A stretch of 64,000 nt of DNA from Epinephelus fuscoguttatus. Lineage: Eukaryota; Chordata; Actinopteri; Perciformes; Serranidae. Below, one piece after another: positions 52,122-63,745 of this stretch. Under the pieces are notes generated by a model that saw only the letters and a list, made by a program, of their open reading frames with translations, ran no database searches and was not told where the DNA came from. The first letter of the stretch is position 1. Every line of letters starts with the position of its first letter. The stretch spans positions 3,056,922 to 3,120,921 of the forward strand of contig NC_064756.1 in the NCBI RefSeq assembly GCF_011397635.1. The letters run 5' to 3'. A program made the position numbers and the translations under genes.

Positions 52122-52460
52122 TATGGTGGTTCAGTGGTTAGTACTGTTGCCTCACAGCTAGAGAGTTGCTGTTTCGAAACCCAGGGTGGGGGCTCAAACC
52201 CCAAGGTGGTGGAGCCCTTGTGTGTGCATGTTCTCCCCGTGTCAGCGTGGGTTTCCTCCAGGTGCTCTGACATGTTCTCCCCGTGTCAGCGTGGGTTTCC
52301 TCCAGGTGCTCTGACATGTTCTCGTGTCAGCGTGGGTTTTCTCCAGGTGCTCTGACATGTTCTCCCCGTGTCAGCGTGAGTTTCCTCCAGGTGCTCTGAC
52401 ATGTTCTCCCCGTGTCAGCGTGGGTTTCCTCCAGGTGCTCCAGCTTCCCCCCACAGTCCA
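52122..52460 (+). repeat. tRNA-headed SINE with internal 44-bp tandem expansion
   Basis: Head TGGTGGTTCAGTGGTTAGTA (A-box like) and TTTCGAAACCC (B-box like). From 52227 to 52443 a 44-bp internal unit starting CATGTTCTCCCCGTGTCAGC is repeated five times, one copy with a 3-bp deletion. Confidence 0.75.
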
Positions 52461-53560
52461 ATTAAAACAAAATCTGTGACGAGATGTATCACAGTTTTTG
52501 ACACGAAATAAGACCCAAATGATAACGTAAAAAAACACTGACATAAAAAGGGGTCTCAATGAAATATGTGCAGTGTCACATGTTTAGTGTAAGCTGTCAC
52601 ATGATCAGAGCTGTTTACTTCCTGGTTGCACCATGAGATGAGGATGGCTGCATCAAAGCTCCAAACAAGAGGTTAGTGAAGTGTGTTAACGTAAAGATAG
52701 GACAGCATTTTCTGGTACACTTTATCTTTAAGGTGTCTGGTATTGATATGTGCATTTGAAATTACTCAGCTTTGTTCAGTGTGGTCACAGAAGTCGTGAA
52801 CATGTTGACAGCGACAATAGTGACCGGTGGGATAACACAGTGTGCACAAACTTATACACACACATAGCTCTTCTTCTACACAACCCTCCACTCTTCTTTT
52901 CTTTTTAGATTCACTTTGAGTGAAGTTTTGGATATGTTTGATCGAGGTGACGGCCCAGACGAGACATACATCCTTACACTTGTCCCTCATAATTAAAAAA
53001 GATGCTGTCTTCAGTGACTGTGATAGCGATGGGTCAGATATAGACTATGAGGGGGCGACAGGCTGTAAAATACAGATGCTGAACTTATGCAGACAGGACA
53101 GGAACAACTTTATCAGTGATTGTGACCTCCCCCTCCAGCCAGTCTCCAGTCCAATACAACCACTTTGTCAATGAAACGCCACCTTTCGCGGCAGTATGAT
53201 ACACAGCCTGGTGATGTCAATATGTAACACAGCCAGATGCAGCCTTTGGCTTTGTCATGATATGCCATGACATGTTGGCCGGACGGCACCTGTTGTGGCG
53301 GGATGATACGCTGCTGGATGGTGTCAGGTTGTAACGTTGCAGGTAATGACGTAATATAAGGAGCAGCAAAGTCTGCCGAGGGTGGTAGGAAGGTTGGTGG
53401 ATGGGTCCAATACACCCTGGACTTTCACCCAGGAGCCTTGTGTTTGGCTCCCAAACACCAAACCAAGATATTTTTTTCTAAAACTAGCCATGTGTATAGC
53501 GGTAGAGCCCAAACTGAAAGCCACTGATGGGCTGCAGAGACAGGCTACTTACTAATTGAG

Positions 53561-53595
53561 TCTTCTTCTTCTTCTTCTTCTTCTTCTTCTTCTTC
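53561..53595. repeat. (CTT)n microsatellite
   Basis: About eleven TCT/CTT units. The surrounding 52461-54180 holds fragments of family A (53390-53480, 53890-54010) and an 84-codon frame (52923-53174) with an acidic DCDSDGSDIDYE stretch and no assigned domain. Confidence 0.85.
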
Positions 53596-54183
53596 GATGC
53601 ATAATTTATTTCTCACAGCTGTAGTCTTCAGTGAAACACCTTCATGATTCTGTGTCCATAAACCGTTCAAAGGTACAAATTTTCACCATAGCACTGAGCA
53701 GCGTACACCTGACTTGTCGTGGCCCGGCGTTGTGGTTGGAAAAACTACGTGGGCTCGCCATCTAGCAACACGTGGCCCTCAATGAATGGTTTGAACCTAT
53801 ATTGGCAGACACACATGACAATGCAGTGCCCCCTACAGGACAAATTATTAACCTACAAACATTTTACGCCACGGATGGCTCCTACAATCTGCTTTTGTTG
53901 CCTAAACCCAACCATGTGCTATTGTTGGTAGCGCTTCCTGGAACGTCAACAGCTGTTGCATAGGAATGTCTGCACGTCATATGTAAACGTAAAAGGCCAC
54001 TGACAAAGTGATGGTTTATGCATGTATAACAGTTTGAGATATGTAAAGATGTCACTCTATAATGTGATAGCACATTCAAGTGGAAATGCTGAGGACTACC
54101 AGTGACAGAGTTTTAAATGTTTCAATAACTGAGCAGGATATAAAAGAACTTTGAAGACTGCATTATTTTAATTTAGTCACAGC

Positions 54184-54480
54184 ACAGTGGTGCAGTGGTT
54201 AGCATTGTCGCCTCACAGCAAGAGGGTTCCTGGTTCGAACCCCAGGGTTGGGGAGCCCGTCTGTGCGATCCCGTGTCAGCGTGGGTTTCCTCCAGGTGCT
54301 CCAGCTTCCTCCCACAGTCCAAAGACATGCAGGTTAATTGGTGACTCTAAATTGTCCGTAGCTGTGAATGTGAGTGTGAATGGTTGTCTGTCTCTATGTG
54401 TCAGCCCTGTGATAGTCTGGTGACCTGTCCAGGGTGTGACACCACTCGCCCAGCGTCAGCTGGGATAGGCTCCAGTATAT
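54184..54480 (+). mobile_element. tRNA-headed SINE, near complete
   Basis: A box TGGTGCAGTGG (54188) and exact B box GGTTCGAACCC (54232), about 40 bp apart as in tRNA-derived pol III promoters, then AAAGACATGCAGGTTAATTG, GACTCTAAATTGTCCGTAG and CAGCTGGGATAGGCTCCAG. A very common teleost repeat. Confidence 0.75.
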
Positions 54481-55389
54481 TGTTGTTTTCAGATTCAAGG
54501 CAGAAAATACAGTTGTGACAGTGACGCTAACATCTAGTCTCAAAGGGGACTCGATGTGTTTGTGTGAGACATAAATGTTCACTGGATCTATGCTTCTGCA
54601 TCAGGTGTTCTGTTCATGTAGGAAGACACTAATATGTGGTTCATGTAAAGACTGAAGCAATAGTATCACTTAAACCTGTAAATGGATGTGTTGTGTCTTG
54701 CATACATACAAAAATGTTTTCCAAAATCAAAAAGGAAGACCTGTTGTAGCAGGTAGCACTGTCTAATTAGCCAGTGTGCCAGGTGCTGAGTCACTGGATT
54801 AAAATTTAGTTTTGACAGCTCAGAATCAATCAGAGAGTGTGGAGATAATTTTCTGTGACATTCACAGGAATGTTTCACAAATAAGTGCATGATTCTGTCC
54901 TGAGGCGCAGGACTTTTTAGTCTACTCGCAGCTTGTTGTACTCCCTTCCACAAACCCTGACACAGCTGGTTAATGATTTCATCCTGAACTTAAAAAACCC
55001 TGAAACCCTTAAGGCCCCTAAAGCCCAGGCCAGGCACACAGTTCCCACACCCCCCGGTAACCTCATAATATGCCGTTATAAATCTAGCTTCACTATGCAT
55101 CGAGAAACGTTGGGAAACTCCATTTGATTATCAGTTTCTTCTTGTGATTATTGGAAACAGACACACTGGCACCAACATTCATGTACAAACCAGCAGACCT
55201 CACTGACAAAACAAGTGAGTCATTCAGGATGACCTCAGGCCTTCATTTTTTCACACTATATCGTCAATGAAAAAAAGGTCATATCTACAATTTTCAGGAT
55301 CTGATTACTGAAATATTTAATAGTGAAATATTAAAGGGCAAAATCTAAATGCTTTATGACCGATGCTAGTCAGGTGGAACATTTTGCAA
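54481..55389. other. Intergenic, no gene seen
   Basis: No recognisable exon, repeat or RNA gene. Confidence 0.4.
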
Positions 55390-55830
55390 TCCAATCAAAG
55401 TTTCTGTAAACCACAGGTACAAAACATCTGCATGTTGTTATGTAGCGGATACACTGAAACTGTTTCAACAACGCTGTGGTTAACAAACACACTCTCACTG
55501 TGACCTTGTCATAGATATCAACGTTTGGTCATGGACTTTCCACGTCCAAATATGACGTCCAAGGTAGCCTGGGTGTGTTGCTTGTTGACGTTCTGGGACA
55601 CTGTGTCAACTTCAGCCTGTTACATGCATTGTCTGTTTTCAAAATACACTTCTGTTTTCACAGGAAATGTACAGTTTGCATACAGTCTCTTTCAAAATAA
55701 ATGCACAAGGTCAGTACAACACAGCAAATTGACTTTTTCCCCCTTCAGCAACAAACGTAGATGGTTTAGGAAAAAAAAGACAGGGTTTGGCTCTAGAATC
55801 ATATGGGAAGTGAACACCAGCCATAGGTAC
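55390..55830 (-). repeat. Family B fragment followed by family A copy
   Basis: 55390-55485 matches the AACCACAGGT...GCATGTTGTTATGTAGC segment of family B. 55495-55820 is family A, including GGTCATGGACTTTCCACGTC, GCATACAGTCTCTTTCAAAA and GACAGGGTTTGG. Confidence 0.55.
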
Positions 55831-56300
55831 ATGAGACCCTAAAAAAGAGGCTGGATCATGGGGAGTACCACCAGTTGGTCCAGGAGCTTCTCCTCCATCA
55901 TGGACGCTTACAGGCAGATTTTAGAATGACTCAGGGGCAGTTTGACAACCTGCTGTCTATCATCAGGCCGTATAGCTCTGGGTATCCAGCAACCACTACC
56001 ACCAGTTTCTCCTCCATTGTTCACCAACTGTAAACTTGTTGTCGTGACCACCACAGAAGCCCCGCCTCTCAAATCATCTGATTGGACAATGGGGAAAAAA
56101 AGCGTGGGCCACTTTTTTGCTCTGACTTGGACTTTTTTCATCTTGAGGATTTCAGAGTGCTCCAGCAAAAACGCCAGGTGCCTAGAGCGCAGAAACACGA
56201 TGCGTGTAGCAACGTAAAAACAGCAAAAAGCTTCATTCTCATTAAAACAATTACAAAACGCCGCCTCCAGCTGCTGAAACTCTTTCTGTGTGATCAGGAC
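55822..56300 (+). mobile_element. PIF/Harbinger transposase fragment, copy 2
   Basis: With one frame choice it reads HETLKKRLDHGEYHQLVQE then LLLHHGRLQADFRMTQGQF and DNLLSIIRPY, a HARBI1-like N-terminal transposase segment. It extends the coding match beyond copy 1 but stops before any catalytic residue. Confidence 0.65.
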
Positions 56301-57239
56301 CTCAGGCTAACATGAAAACATCAGTATGTTTGTATTCACTACGCATACGACATTTGACACATCCATACCACATTAATTAATTTTACACACAATACATATC
56401 ATTCTCTTCCCCACTCACACACATTATGTTAGTTCTGTGTCCTGCATTTCCCCCCTGATCTCCCCCTTCCCAGTCATGCCATTTTTTTGTAATTTATTTT
56501 GTTATCGTTATTTTTTTTATTAGTCTTTTAGGGCCTCATAAATGTCCCTCCACGTCTCACTGAATTACTTTGACTGCATGTTTATGTCGTCCTGAAATGG
56601 TCAAATAATATCTCATCGGTTCTTTCCCAATCTGTAAAGTACAGGCCTCCGGTTTTTTTCCAGTGTTTTAAAATGATCTTTTCATAAACAAGGGGAGAAA
56701 GCATAATCTAACATCCCGTGGGATAAATTCTTTTTTGGCATTCTGACAAATACACAGCTTAGAGAACTGAATTTGTTTTTTGCAAGTAACAGATATCCAT
56801 TCTTGGATTTAACTCCGTGCTTTGTTGTCTTTTGTACAAAGCCAGAAAAAATGCAGTCATGGGAGCTGCAGTTCCTACAGCTTTTAGAGGAGACTGGATA
56901 AAACTTGTTTGTTTTATTCGCACTCGGTGTGAACTCAGCATAAGAACTCTTTCTGTTCTGGAATTTTGAAGAAGAGTTCTACTCCTCTGATGTGCCTTGC
57001 ATATACAGCACTTTTCAATCTTCAGCACAAAAGTGCTTTTCAGATTAAAATAAAATAGAATAAAAGAATTATAAAAAGAAATCAGACCTCCATCAGGCTT
57101 TGTTGACATTTCTTATATGATAAGTGGCTATCAAGGTTCTTTGTGACAGACTCTCTGAGTCCATACAGCCAGTAAAATTTGCAGTACTGATGAGGAGGAC
57201 CCCTGTCTTACTCATATTAAGCTATTAAAAATGTTTTAG
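56301..57239. other. Intergenic, no gene seen
   Basis: T-rich stretches around 56480-56530. The 116-codon - strand frame 56759-57109 has no recognisable domain. Confidence 0.4.
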
Positions 57240-57420
57240 CCATTAATTCTAGAGAGAATAAAGATCATGAGACAAACCAAGTTAAAAAGGGATATACAGT
57301 TGTGTGTCATCAGCATAGCACATGAAGGGATGTTGACAGGGGCCTAATATTACACCACAAGATGTATGTTTCAGATATGAAACTAAGCACTCCAGAGAGG
57401 GTAAATTCTCCTGAGCTTTA
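57240..57420 (-). pseudogene. LINE reverse transcriptase fragment (CYADDTQLY)
   Basis: On the - strand around 57285-57330 the codons read [15 protein letters not shown], the catalytic YADD block. Surrounding frames are broken. Confidence 0.65.
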
Positions 57421-58209
57421 AGCGAGTTGAACCTGTAGATGGAGAAGAAGTGCTTGTCAGTTTGTCCATCTTTTTTGTTTCGGCTTGTGGCCTTCTTTAG
57501 GGATCATCCAGCATCATCGTAACATGGCTGAAAAACTTCTTGTTCTTCTTTTGTTACAATATATTTCAAGTTTTACTGCTCATCTAGAAATTTGATGTAG
57601 GCGTGGCTCCACTAAAACTGGGCTAAATTTATGCTCTCATGTCTTTGCTCATCATGCTCTCGTGCTTTTTGTGGTTACTGTTGGATGCCGGTGGCGTGTG
57701 GTGGCGGTGGCAACTCACCAGTTTGTAAACGCTCCTCCTGCCGACTTCTGCTAGCTAACAAGGTTGAGGTTTTCAAATGTAATCATTGAGGAAAAGATAA
57801 AGGAAGATGGGTTCCAGTTAATCGAGCATCCTGCCAGCCATTGTCGAAGCGTTGGATAATAACTTGCAAGACGTCCGTGGTTGCGTCTCGGTCTTTGTTT
57901 CATAAAAACTTGGATAAATCCTGGACCGCGCCATTTCACCAAGTGACTCTCTGACAGAGCGGAGGACTCTGGCAAGAGACAGAGAGAAGGTGTGTGCATT
58001 ATGGTGAATAAGGACTGGTGTGACAGTGGGAATGTGAGGTGCTGTCCTGTTCCTGCTCTGGATCACTGCTGTTCGCCACTCAGAGGCGACTGTAGAGCGG
58101 CGCTGCCCGTGTTTGGAGGAGTGACCATGCAGCCATCTTGTTGAGACAAAGACATGTAAAAGAAAAACTGCGATGCATGCCACAAGTGATGTGAGAGATG
58201 GAGCCTATC

Positions 58210-59055
58210 AGTGTGAAGCATGTTCCAGGACACCGCCGTCTATATCACCAATGACATCGATGAATTCACTGACTCTGTGGTGAATTTGATTTTTAAAACA
58301 ACAGAAGCAACTGTACCTCAAACTACACTCCAATCATTCCACAACCAGATACCACGGCTTATCAGAACCATCCAAGAAGTCATAAATGATCTCAGTTACA
58401 CACCTGTGAGGTTTCATGGATGCATCCCACCCATCGTGCTGACAAAAACCTGTCCACAGTCAGACATATAAACACTTGCCAAAGTACTTTAAACGGCCTC
58501 TGTGGAAGTTCCAGCTACGGTAGGTGTCAGGAATTCAGTAATGATAGAGACATGTAGAGACAGTGCTGCAAATTATATGGCCAAGCAATCTTGTTGCTGC
58601 ATAAATCCAGTACGTGCTCTTGCAGTGTTAAACGTTCTCTGTTCAGGGCCTACTGCACTACTGGGTATACTGCACATCTGTGGTGGCGATATAAGAGCAG
58701 TAGCATGCGTAAGCTCACTGTGGCCTTCAGTGACGCCATGAGACTTTTACTTGGTGTCCTCAGGTGGCACAGTGCAAGCCAGCTGTTTGTGAACTGTGGT
58801 GTTCCTACTCTTGGAGCTCTACTAAGACAACTGATGTATAAATTCATGTCTCGTCTCGACAACTCCAAGAACGCTATCATAGAGGCTACAACTAGTCCTA
58901 AGCAAAGCTGCTTTCGATATACATCTGGACTTCGTAAACATTGGCATAACAGCCTCTGTAGGAGCTTTTAAAATTGTTTGATTGTATTATTGGTTTGTGG
59001 CTCTATGGACCTGATCTGTGTCTGAAATAAAGTAAATATAATAATAACAATATAA
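58210..59055 (+). mobile_element. LINE with internal deletion, 3' end
   Basis: A pre-RT linker (58220-58471: DIDEFTDSVVNLIFKTTEAT ... VPQTTLQSFHNQIP) is joined, after loss of most of the RT, to the C-terminal part (58630-58971: FRAYCTTGYTAHLWWRYKS, DAMRLLLGVLRWHSASQLF, GVPTLGALLRQLMYKFM, LRKHWHNSL). It ends with TGTCTGAAATAAAGTAAATA and an AT-rich tail. Similar ORFs are common in fish genomes. Confidence 0.75.
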
Positions 59056-59109
59056 TTTTCACAGGGTGCTTTCATGCACTGCTCATACATTTGTGTGAGG
59101 ACACTTTGA

Positions 59110-59255
59110 GATCTATCCATCCATTTATCTGAAGCTGGGTCACGGGTACAGCAGGCTGAGAAAAGTACTCCAGACTCCTCGAACCAACAATGCTTTCTAG
59201 CTCCTACTGGGGATCCTAAGGTGTTATCAGGCCAGATGAGATATATAATCCCTCC
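59110..59255 (-). mobile_element. LINE 3'-end fragment
   Basis: ATCCATCCATTTATCTGAAG, GGGTCACGGGTACAGCAGGC and CCAGATGAGATATATAATCC are the reverse complement of the 3' end seen at 63600-63745. Confidence 0.6.
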
Positions 59256-59289
59256 AGCAAACCATGACTTTTGCCCGAAAGAGTGGTGT

Positions 59290-59625
59290 TTGCGTCCTGC
59301 AAGATTCTAAAACCAAACCCTGTTCTTTTGTCCTAAACAAAACCACGTGCTTTTGAAGGGGAAAAAAGTACATTTGTGGCATTGTACCGGCGTAGCGCTT
59401 TTATTTTGAAAGAGACTGTATGTAAACGTTAAATTTCCTGTGAAAACAGAAGTGTATTTTGAAAGAAGACAATGCATGTAACAGGCAGAACGTGACACGG
59501 CATCTAAAAAACGTCAAGAACCAACACACCCAGGATACCTTACACGTCGTATGTGGACATGGAAACCAAAGGTCAATATGTGACGACATCGGAGTCATGA
59601 TGTGTTGGTTATACAGGGACCGGAT
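59290..59625 (+). repeat. Family A copy
   Basis: AACCAAACCCTGTTCTTTTG, GAAAGAGACTGTATGTAAAC, AACCAACACACCCAGG and TGTGGACATGGAAACC blocks in the family order. Sequence 59640-60200 after it shows no gene. Confidence 0.6.
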
Positions 59626-60207
59626 GGCACGTAGAAACAACCATCGTACCCCTTATTCTCACTTTGAGATGTTTTGATGAAATTCATCCAGATGCTCCGT
59701 CTCATGCTGTAAATGCTGTTGATACAGATTTTGTGTACAGCTGCTATTCCTGGTTTGACCACCAGAGATCGCACCTTTATTTTGATATTCCATTAGATTT
59801 GGTCATTGCCACTTCCTGTCCCACCCTCACTTTCCCATACTGTGGTTTTGTCAGATCAGAAGATGATGGATAGCCGGCATGTTTGTCACGTTATTGTTCG
59901 GCAAAAGATAAAGATTTAAGATAAAGACTAAACCCCCTCCCATTTCGGAGCTGCAAGCGGGCAAAGTGGTCAGTACAATTTTATTGTGTAACTTTTATTT
60001 CAACTTTTGTGTCATTTCATGGACTGTGTATATCGAGATTCATTGTTATATTTTGTGTCTGTTTGTAGTTCTACGGTGGTGATTGATGGTGCAACGTGAA
60101 GCTAGCTAGGCTAGCTATTTGAAGGCATCAATAAAGATAAGCCCATCTGTATAAAGAACCGGAGTCCTCGCATGTTTCAAATGGGAGCATACATGCAAAA
60201 ACCTATG

Positions 60208-63190
60208 ACTAAGCAAACAAAGAACCACGTAAATTGAAAACAATATTGTCCCTAATACTGAGCCCTGTGGGATACCTGTAGTAATATTTCAAAAACTGGG
60301 GTGAACATCACCCTTCTTTACACATTACAATCTATTAGAGAGGTAGTTTAAGGAGTTTAAACCCAAATATGTGGTTAAAATATTATAAATTTAAATGCAT
60401 ATCAACGAGAAAGCTAATGTTAATGCTCACTTTAACTGAAAAATAAGGCATCTTTTTACTTTAAGGATATCCTTCATCTTTTCTGGTCCATTTTAAGGGT
60501 TTTTACCATTTTCATAACCCAATTAAAATCTTATTAAAATACCTTAGCTACATCATTTTAATGGATAAATAAAAGGGAATTCAAGGTGCACTTCACATAG
60601 CTTATTCACTTAAGATATTATAACATATTAAGGGCTTTTTTAATGAATTATTTCCACAGTTTAAGAGAACAAGTGCCATGCACAGACATTTTTGAGGGCA
60701 GGTGTTAAAGAAAAAAAGGGAAACCCTAATTATTAACAAAAATAAGTCACATACAGTCGCACATCTTTTACTCACTTACATATTTATTAATTTATTTTAA
60801 TACCCATACAGTGATGCAGTGTGTCCTCCAGGACACTTTGAGCCTTGTTACGACTGCTGTCGTAATTTCTTTTTGTTTGGGTTTTGCTGCATGTGTTCTC
60901 TGTGCGTATTCTGTTTTCTGTATGCAAATAGGTGTGTGCCATAGCCCAGCGGTGATTGGTGGATTGGATCTGTCCTCGTTTGTGATTGGCTGCAGCTGAG
61001 GGCGTTCGGTTTTTAAAGGACCAAGATGGCAGCTGCTTCGAGATAGCAGGCAGACCCCACCTTCCTGCTCTCCCAACCGGCCACAGCAGTTTCTGTAAAA
61101 TCTTTATTGTGTAACAGATGTAGGGGTGGACCGCCAGTTTTGTTACCCTTTTTTCTCCTGTTTATTTAGTTAGGGAGGTAAGCTTTTTGTCATTTGTTTT
61201 TTTTATTTGTTTGGTTAGGTTATTTACTTACTCCCTGGGCAGGATTGTTTTTGTTTGTTATTTTGGCCTTAGTCCACCCTGAAGCTATTATTTCAGTTAA
61301 TTGTTATTTAAATATTGTAAATAAATTTGTACTATTGATCGTTCCGCACGATTTTTTCATTGTGGCTACTTGGGACTTGGGGAAGATGGGGGCCTTTCAT
61401 GTCATGTCCCAGACACCCCTAGACTGGGCATAACAGCCTCAACCTGTGACATGCAGCAGGATGATGACACATGACACAACAGACCAATTACATCTTGATA
61501 CTTTTCATTTCCTGCAGAACTGTGTTATCTCACTTCCTATATGTTTTGTAAGTGTCTTTTGTTCTATGTGTCAGATATTCAGTTTGTCATGCTTGTTAAT
61601 CTCACTTTAAACGGTTTTGTGGGTTTAGTTAATGCTGCTCTCTTCTGATTTTATTTGCAACAGCCCTTTGAGTCTTTGTGATATTGGGCTTTAATCATCT
61701 TTGACTGCACGAGCCTAGACTTGTTACGCTGCTGTTATTATACTATTACACTGAGAGTGCCACTTAAATGTGTGATTACACCACCTGTATGGTGTGAAGA
61801 CTCCACTGCAGTGATGACCTGCTAATCATCATGTCTGCACAGGGTTTAAACACACAGCTGTCACAGTTTTATAGGAAGTTCAGACTGATTTACAGTATGT
61901 GCTACAGTGTATTTGTGATTATAGTAACACTTCACCCAAAAAAGGTTTGTACTTCTCATCATCCAGCAGCTGTGATCAGCTTAGAAATGTCAAAAGCAAT
62001 ACCTGAAAACACTTAATAAAACTTCCCCATTGTCCTGCTTCCCCTTACATCCATTTATTCACCCCTTAAAATAAAATAGGCAGTGTCAATTTCCTGAGAA
62101 TCTAAGGGGGCATTGATCGACACTTATGGGTAGATATCAAAAACTTATTACAGCAGGGTCACTACAGGTCATAGATTGAGATGTCAAACTATGATACAGA
62201 AGGTGCAGCAGGTCATCACTGCAGTGGAGTCTTCACACCATACAGGTGGTGTATTCACACATTTAAGTGGCACTCTCAATGTAATAGTATAATAAAAGAC
62301 TCAAAGGGCTGTTGCAAATAAAATCAGAAGAGAGCAGCATTAACTAAACCCACAAAACCGTTTAAAGTGAGATTAACAAGCATGACAAACTAAATATCTG
62401 ACACATAGAACAAAAGACACTTACAAAACATACAGGAAGTGAGATAACACAGTTCTGCAGGAAATGAAAAGTATCAAGATGTAATTGGTCTGTTGTGTCA
62501 TGTGTAAAACTTCCTCAGCACTGACATCATCCTGCTGTCTGTCACAGGTTGAGGCTCAAAGTGTCCTGGAGGACACACTGCATCACTGTATGGGTATTAA
62601 AATAAATTAATGAATATGTAAGTGAGTAAAAGATGTGCGACTGTATGTGACTTATTTTTGTTAATAATTAGGGTTTCCTTTTTTTTTCTTTAACACCTGC
62701 CCTCAAAAATGTCTGTGCATGGCACTTGTTCTCTTAAACTGTGGAAATGATTCATTAAAAAAGCCCTTAATATGTTATAATATCTTAAGTGAATAAGCTA
62801 TGTGAAGTGCACCTTGAATTCCCTTTTATTTATCCATTAAAATGATGTAGCTAAGGTATTTTAATAAGATTTTAATTGGGTTATGAAAATGGTAAAAACC
62901 CTTAAAATGGACCAGAAAAGATGAAGGATATCCTTAAAGTAAAAAGATGCCTTATTTTTCAGTTAAAGTGAGCATTAACATTAGCTTTCTCGTTGATATG
63001 CATTTAAATTTATAATATTTTAACCACATATTTGGGTTTAAACTCCTTAAACTACCTCTCTAATAGATTGCAATGTGTAAAGAAGGGTGATGTTCACCCC
63101 AGTTTTTGAAATATTACTACAGGTATCCCACAGGGCTCAGTATTAGGGCCAATATTGTTTTCAATTTACGTGGTTCTTTGTTTGCTTAGT
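60208..63190. repeat. ~3-kb inverted repeat (large palindrome)
   Basis: The left arm 60208-60845 continued by 61436-61826 is an inverted copy of 62203-63190; the unpaired centre is about 61827-62202. Outer ends read ACTAAGCAAACAAAG in both directions. Each arm contains a LINE RT block (right arm 63120-63185, + strand: GIPQGSVLGPILFSIY). The left arm holds a 590-bp LTR insertion and about 60 bp near 61675-61740 absent from the right arm; the right arm has about 20 extra bp near 62510. No target duplication at the outer ends. Confidence 0.85.
60846..61435 (+). mobile_element. Solo LTR with 4-bp target duplication
   Basis: Starts TGTTACG and ends CATAACA (TG...CA with short inverted ends), flanked by GCCT on both sides (60842-60845, 61436-61439). 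The uninterrupted right arm shows the empty site GAGCCTCAACC. An AATAAA at 61320-61325 fits a + orientation. No internal retroelement genes remain. Confidence 0.8.
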
Positions 63191-63302
63191 GATTGTTTTT
63201 AATGTCTTTGTTCATGCTTGGCATCATTGAGAGTGAGGGTCTCCCTCGACTGATTTCACAAGTCTTAAATAAAGGTTTGAATGAATGAATGAATGAATGA
63301 AT
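63115..63302 (+). mobile_element. LINE fragment with (TGAA)n tail
   Basis: The RT block at 63120-63185 is followed directly by a 3' end, TCTTAAATAAAGGTTTGAA, and a TGAA microsatellite tail (63278-63302). The palindrome boundary falls inside this LINE, because the tail exists only on the right side. Confidence 0.6.
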
Positions 63303-63429
63303 CATCACACAGAATCCTTGAAATTCTGTGGTTGTTGTGGTGTAGAAGGAGCAGAGCTGGTAGGTGGAGCTTTGAATTTACTGGTCCATCTATGTCCTAA
63401 CCCTCACCTTTGGTCATGAGCACTGGGTA

Positions 63430-63745
63430 GTGACCGAAAGAAGCTCGGAGTAGAGCCGCTGCTTCTTTGTGTCGAAAGGGGTCAGTTGAGGTGGTTCAGG
63501 CATCTGATCAGGATCCTCCTGGGCACCTCCTGTTAGAGGTGTTCTGGGCATGTCCCACTGGTAGGAGGCCCCGGGGCAGACCCAGAACACACTGGAAGGA
63601 TTATATATCTCATCTGGCCTGGGAACACCTCAGGATCCTCCAGGAGGAGCTGGAAAGTGTTGCTGGGGAGAGGGACGTCTGGGGTGCTTTGCTCAGCCTG
63701 CTGCCTCCATGACCCGGCCCCAAGTGGATGAAAATGGATGGATGG
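63430..63745 (+). mobile_element. LINE 3'-end fragment with (ATGG)n tail
   Basis: In the frame of 63467-63712: LLEVFWACPTGRRPRGRPRT, HWKDYISHLAWEHL and ERDVWGALLSLLPP, then CATGACCCGGCCCC and a GGATGGATGG tail. Same family as 36545-36845. 63746-64000 shows nothing recognisable. Confidence 0.75.

Noticed and set aside
52923..53174. 84-codon frame with acidic DCDSDGSDIDYE stretch
   Set aside because: Might be a transposase N-terminus, but no further motif or terminal repeats support it.
59876..60198. Possible second LTR (TGTTTGTC ... GCATACA with AATAAA)
   Set aside because: No target duplication or matching copy could be found in the window.
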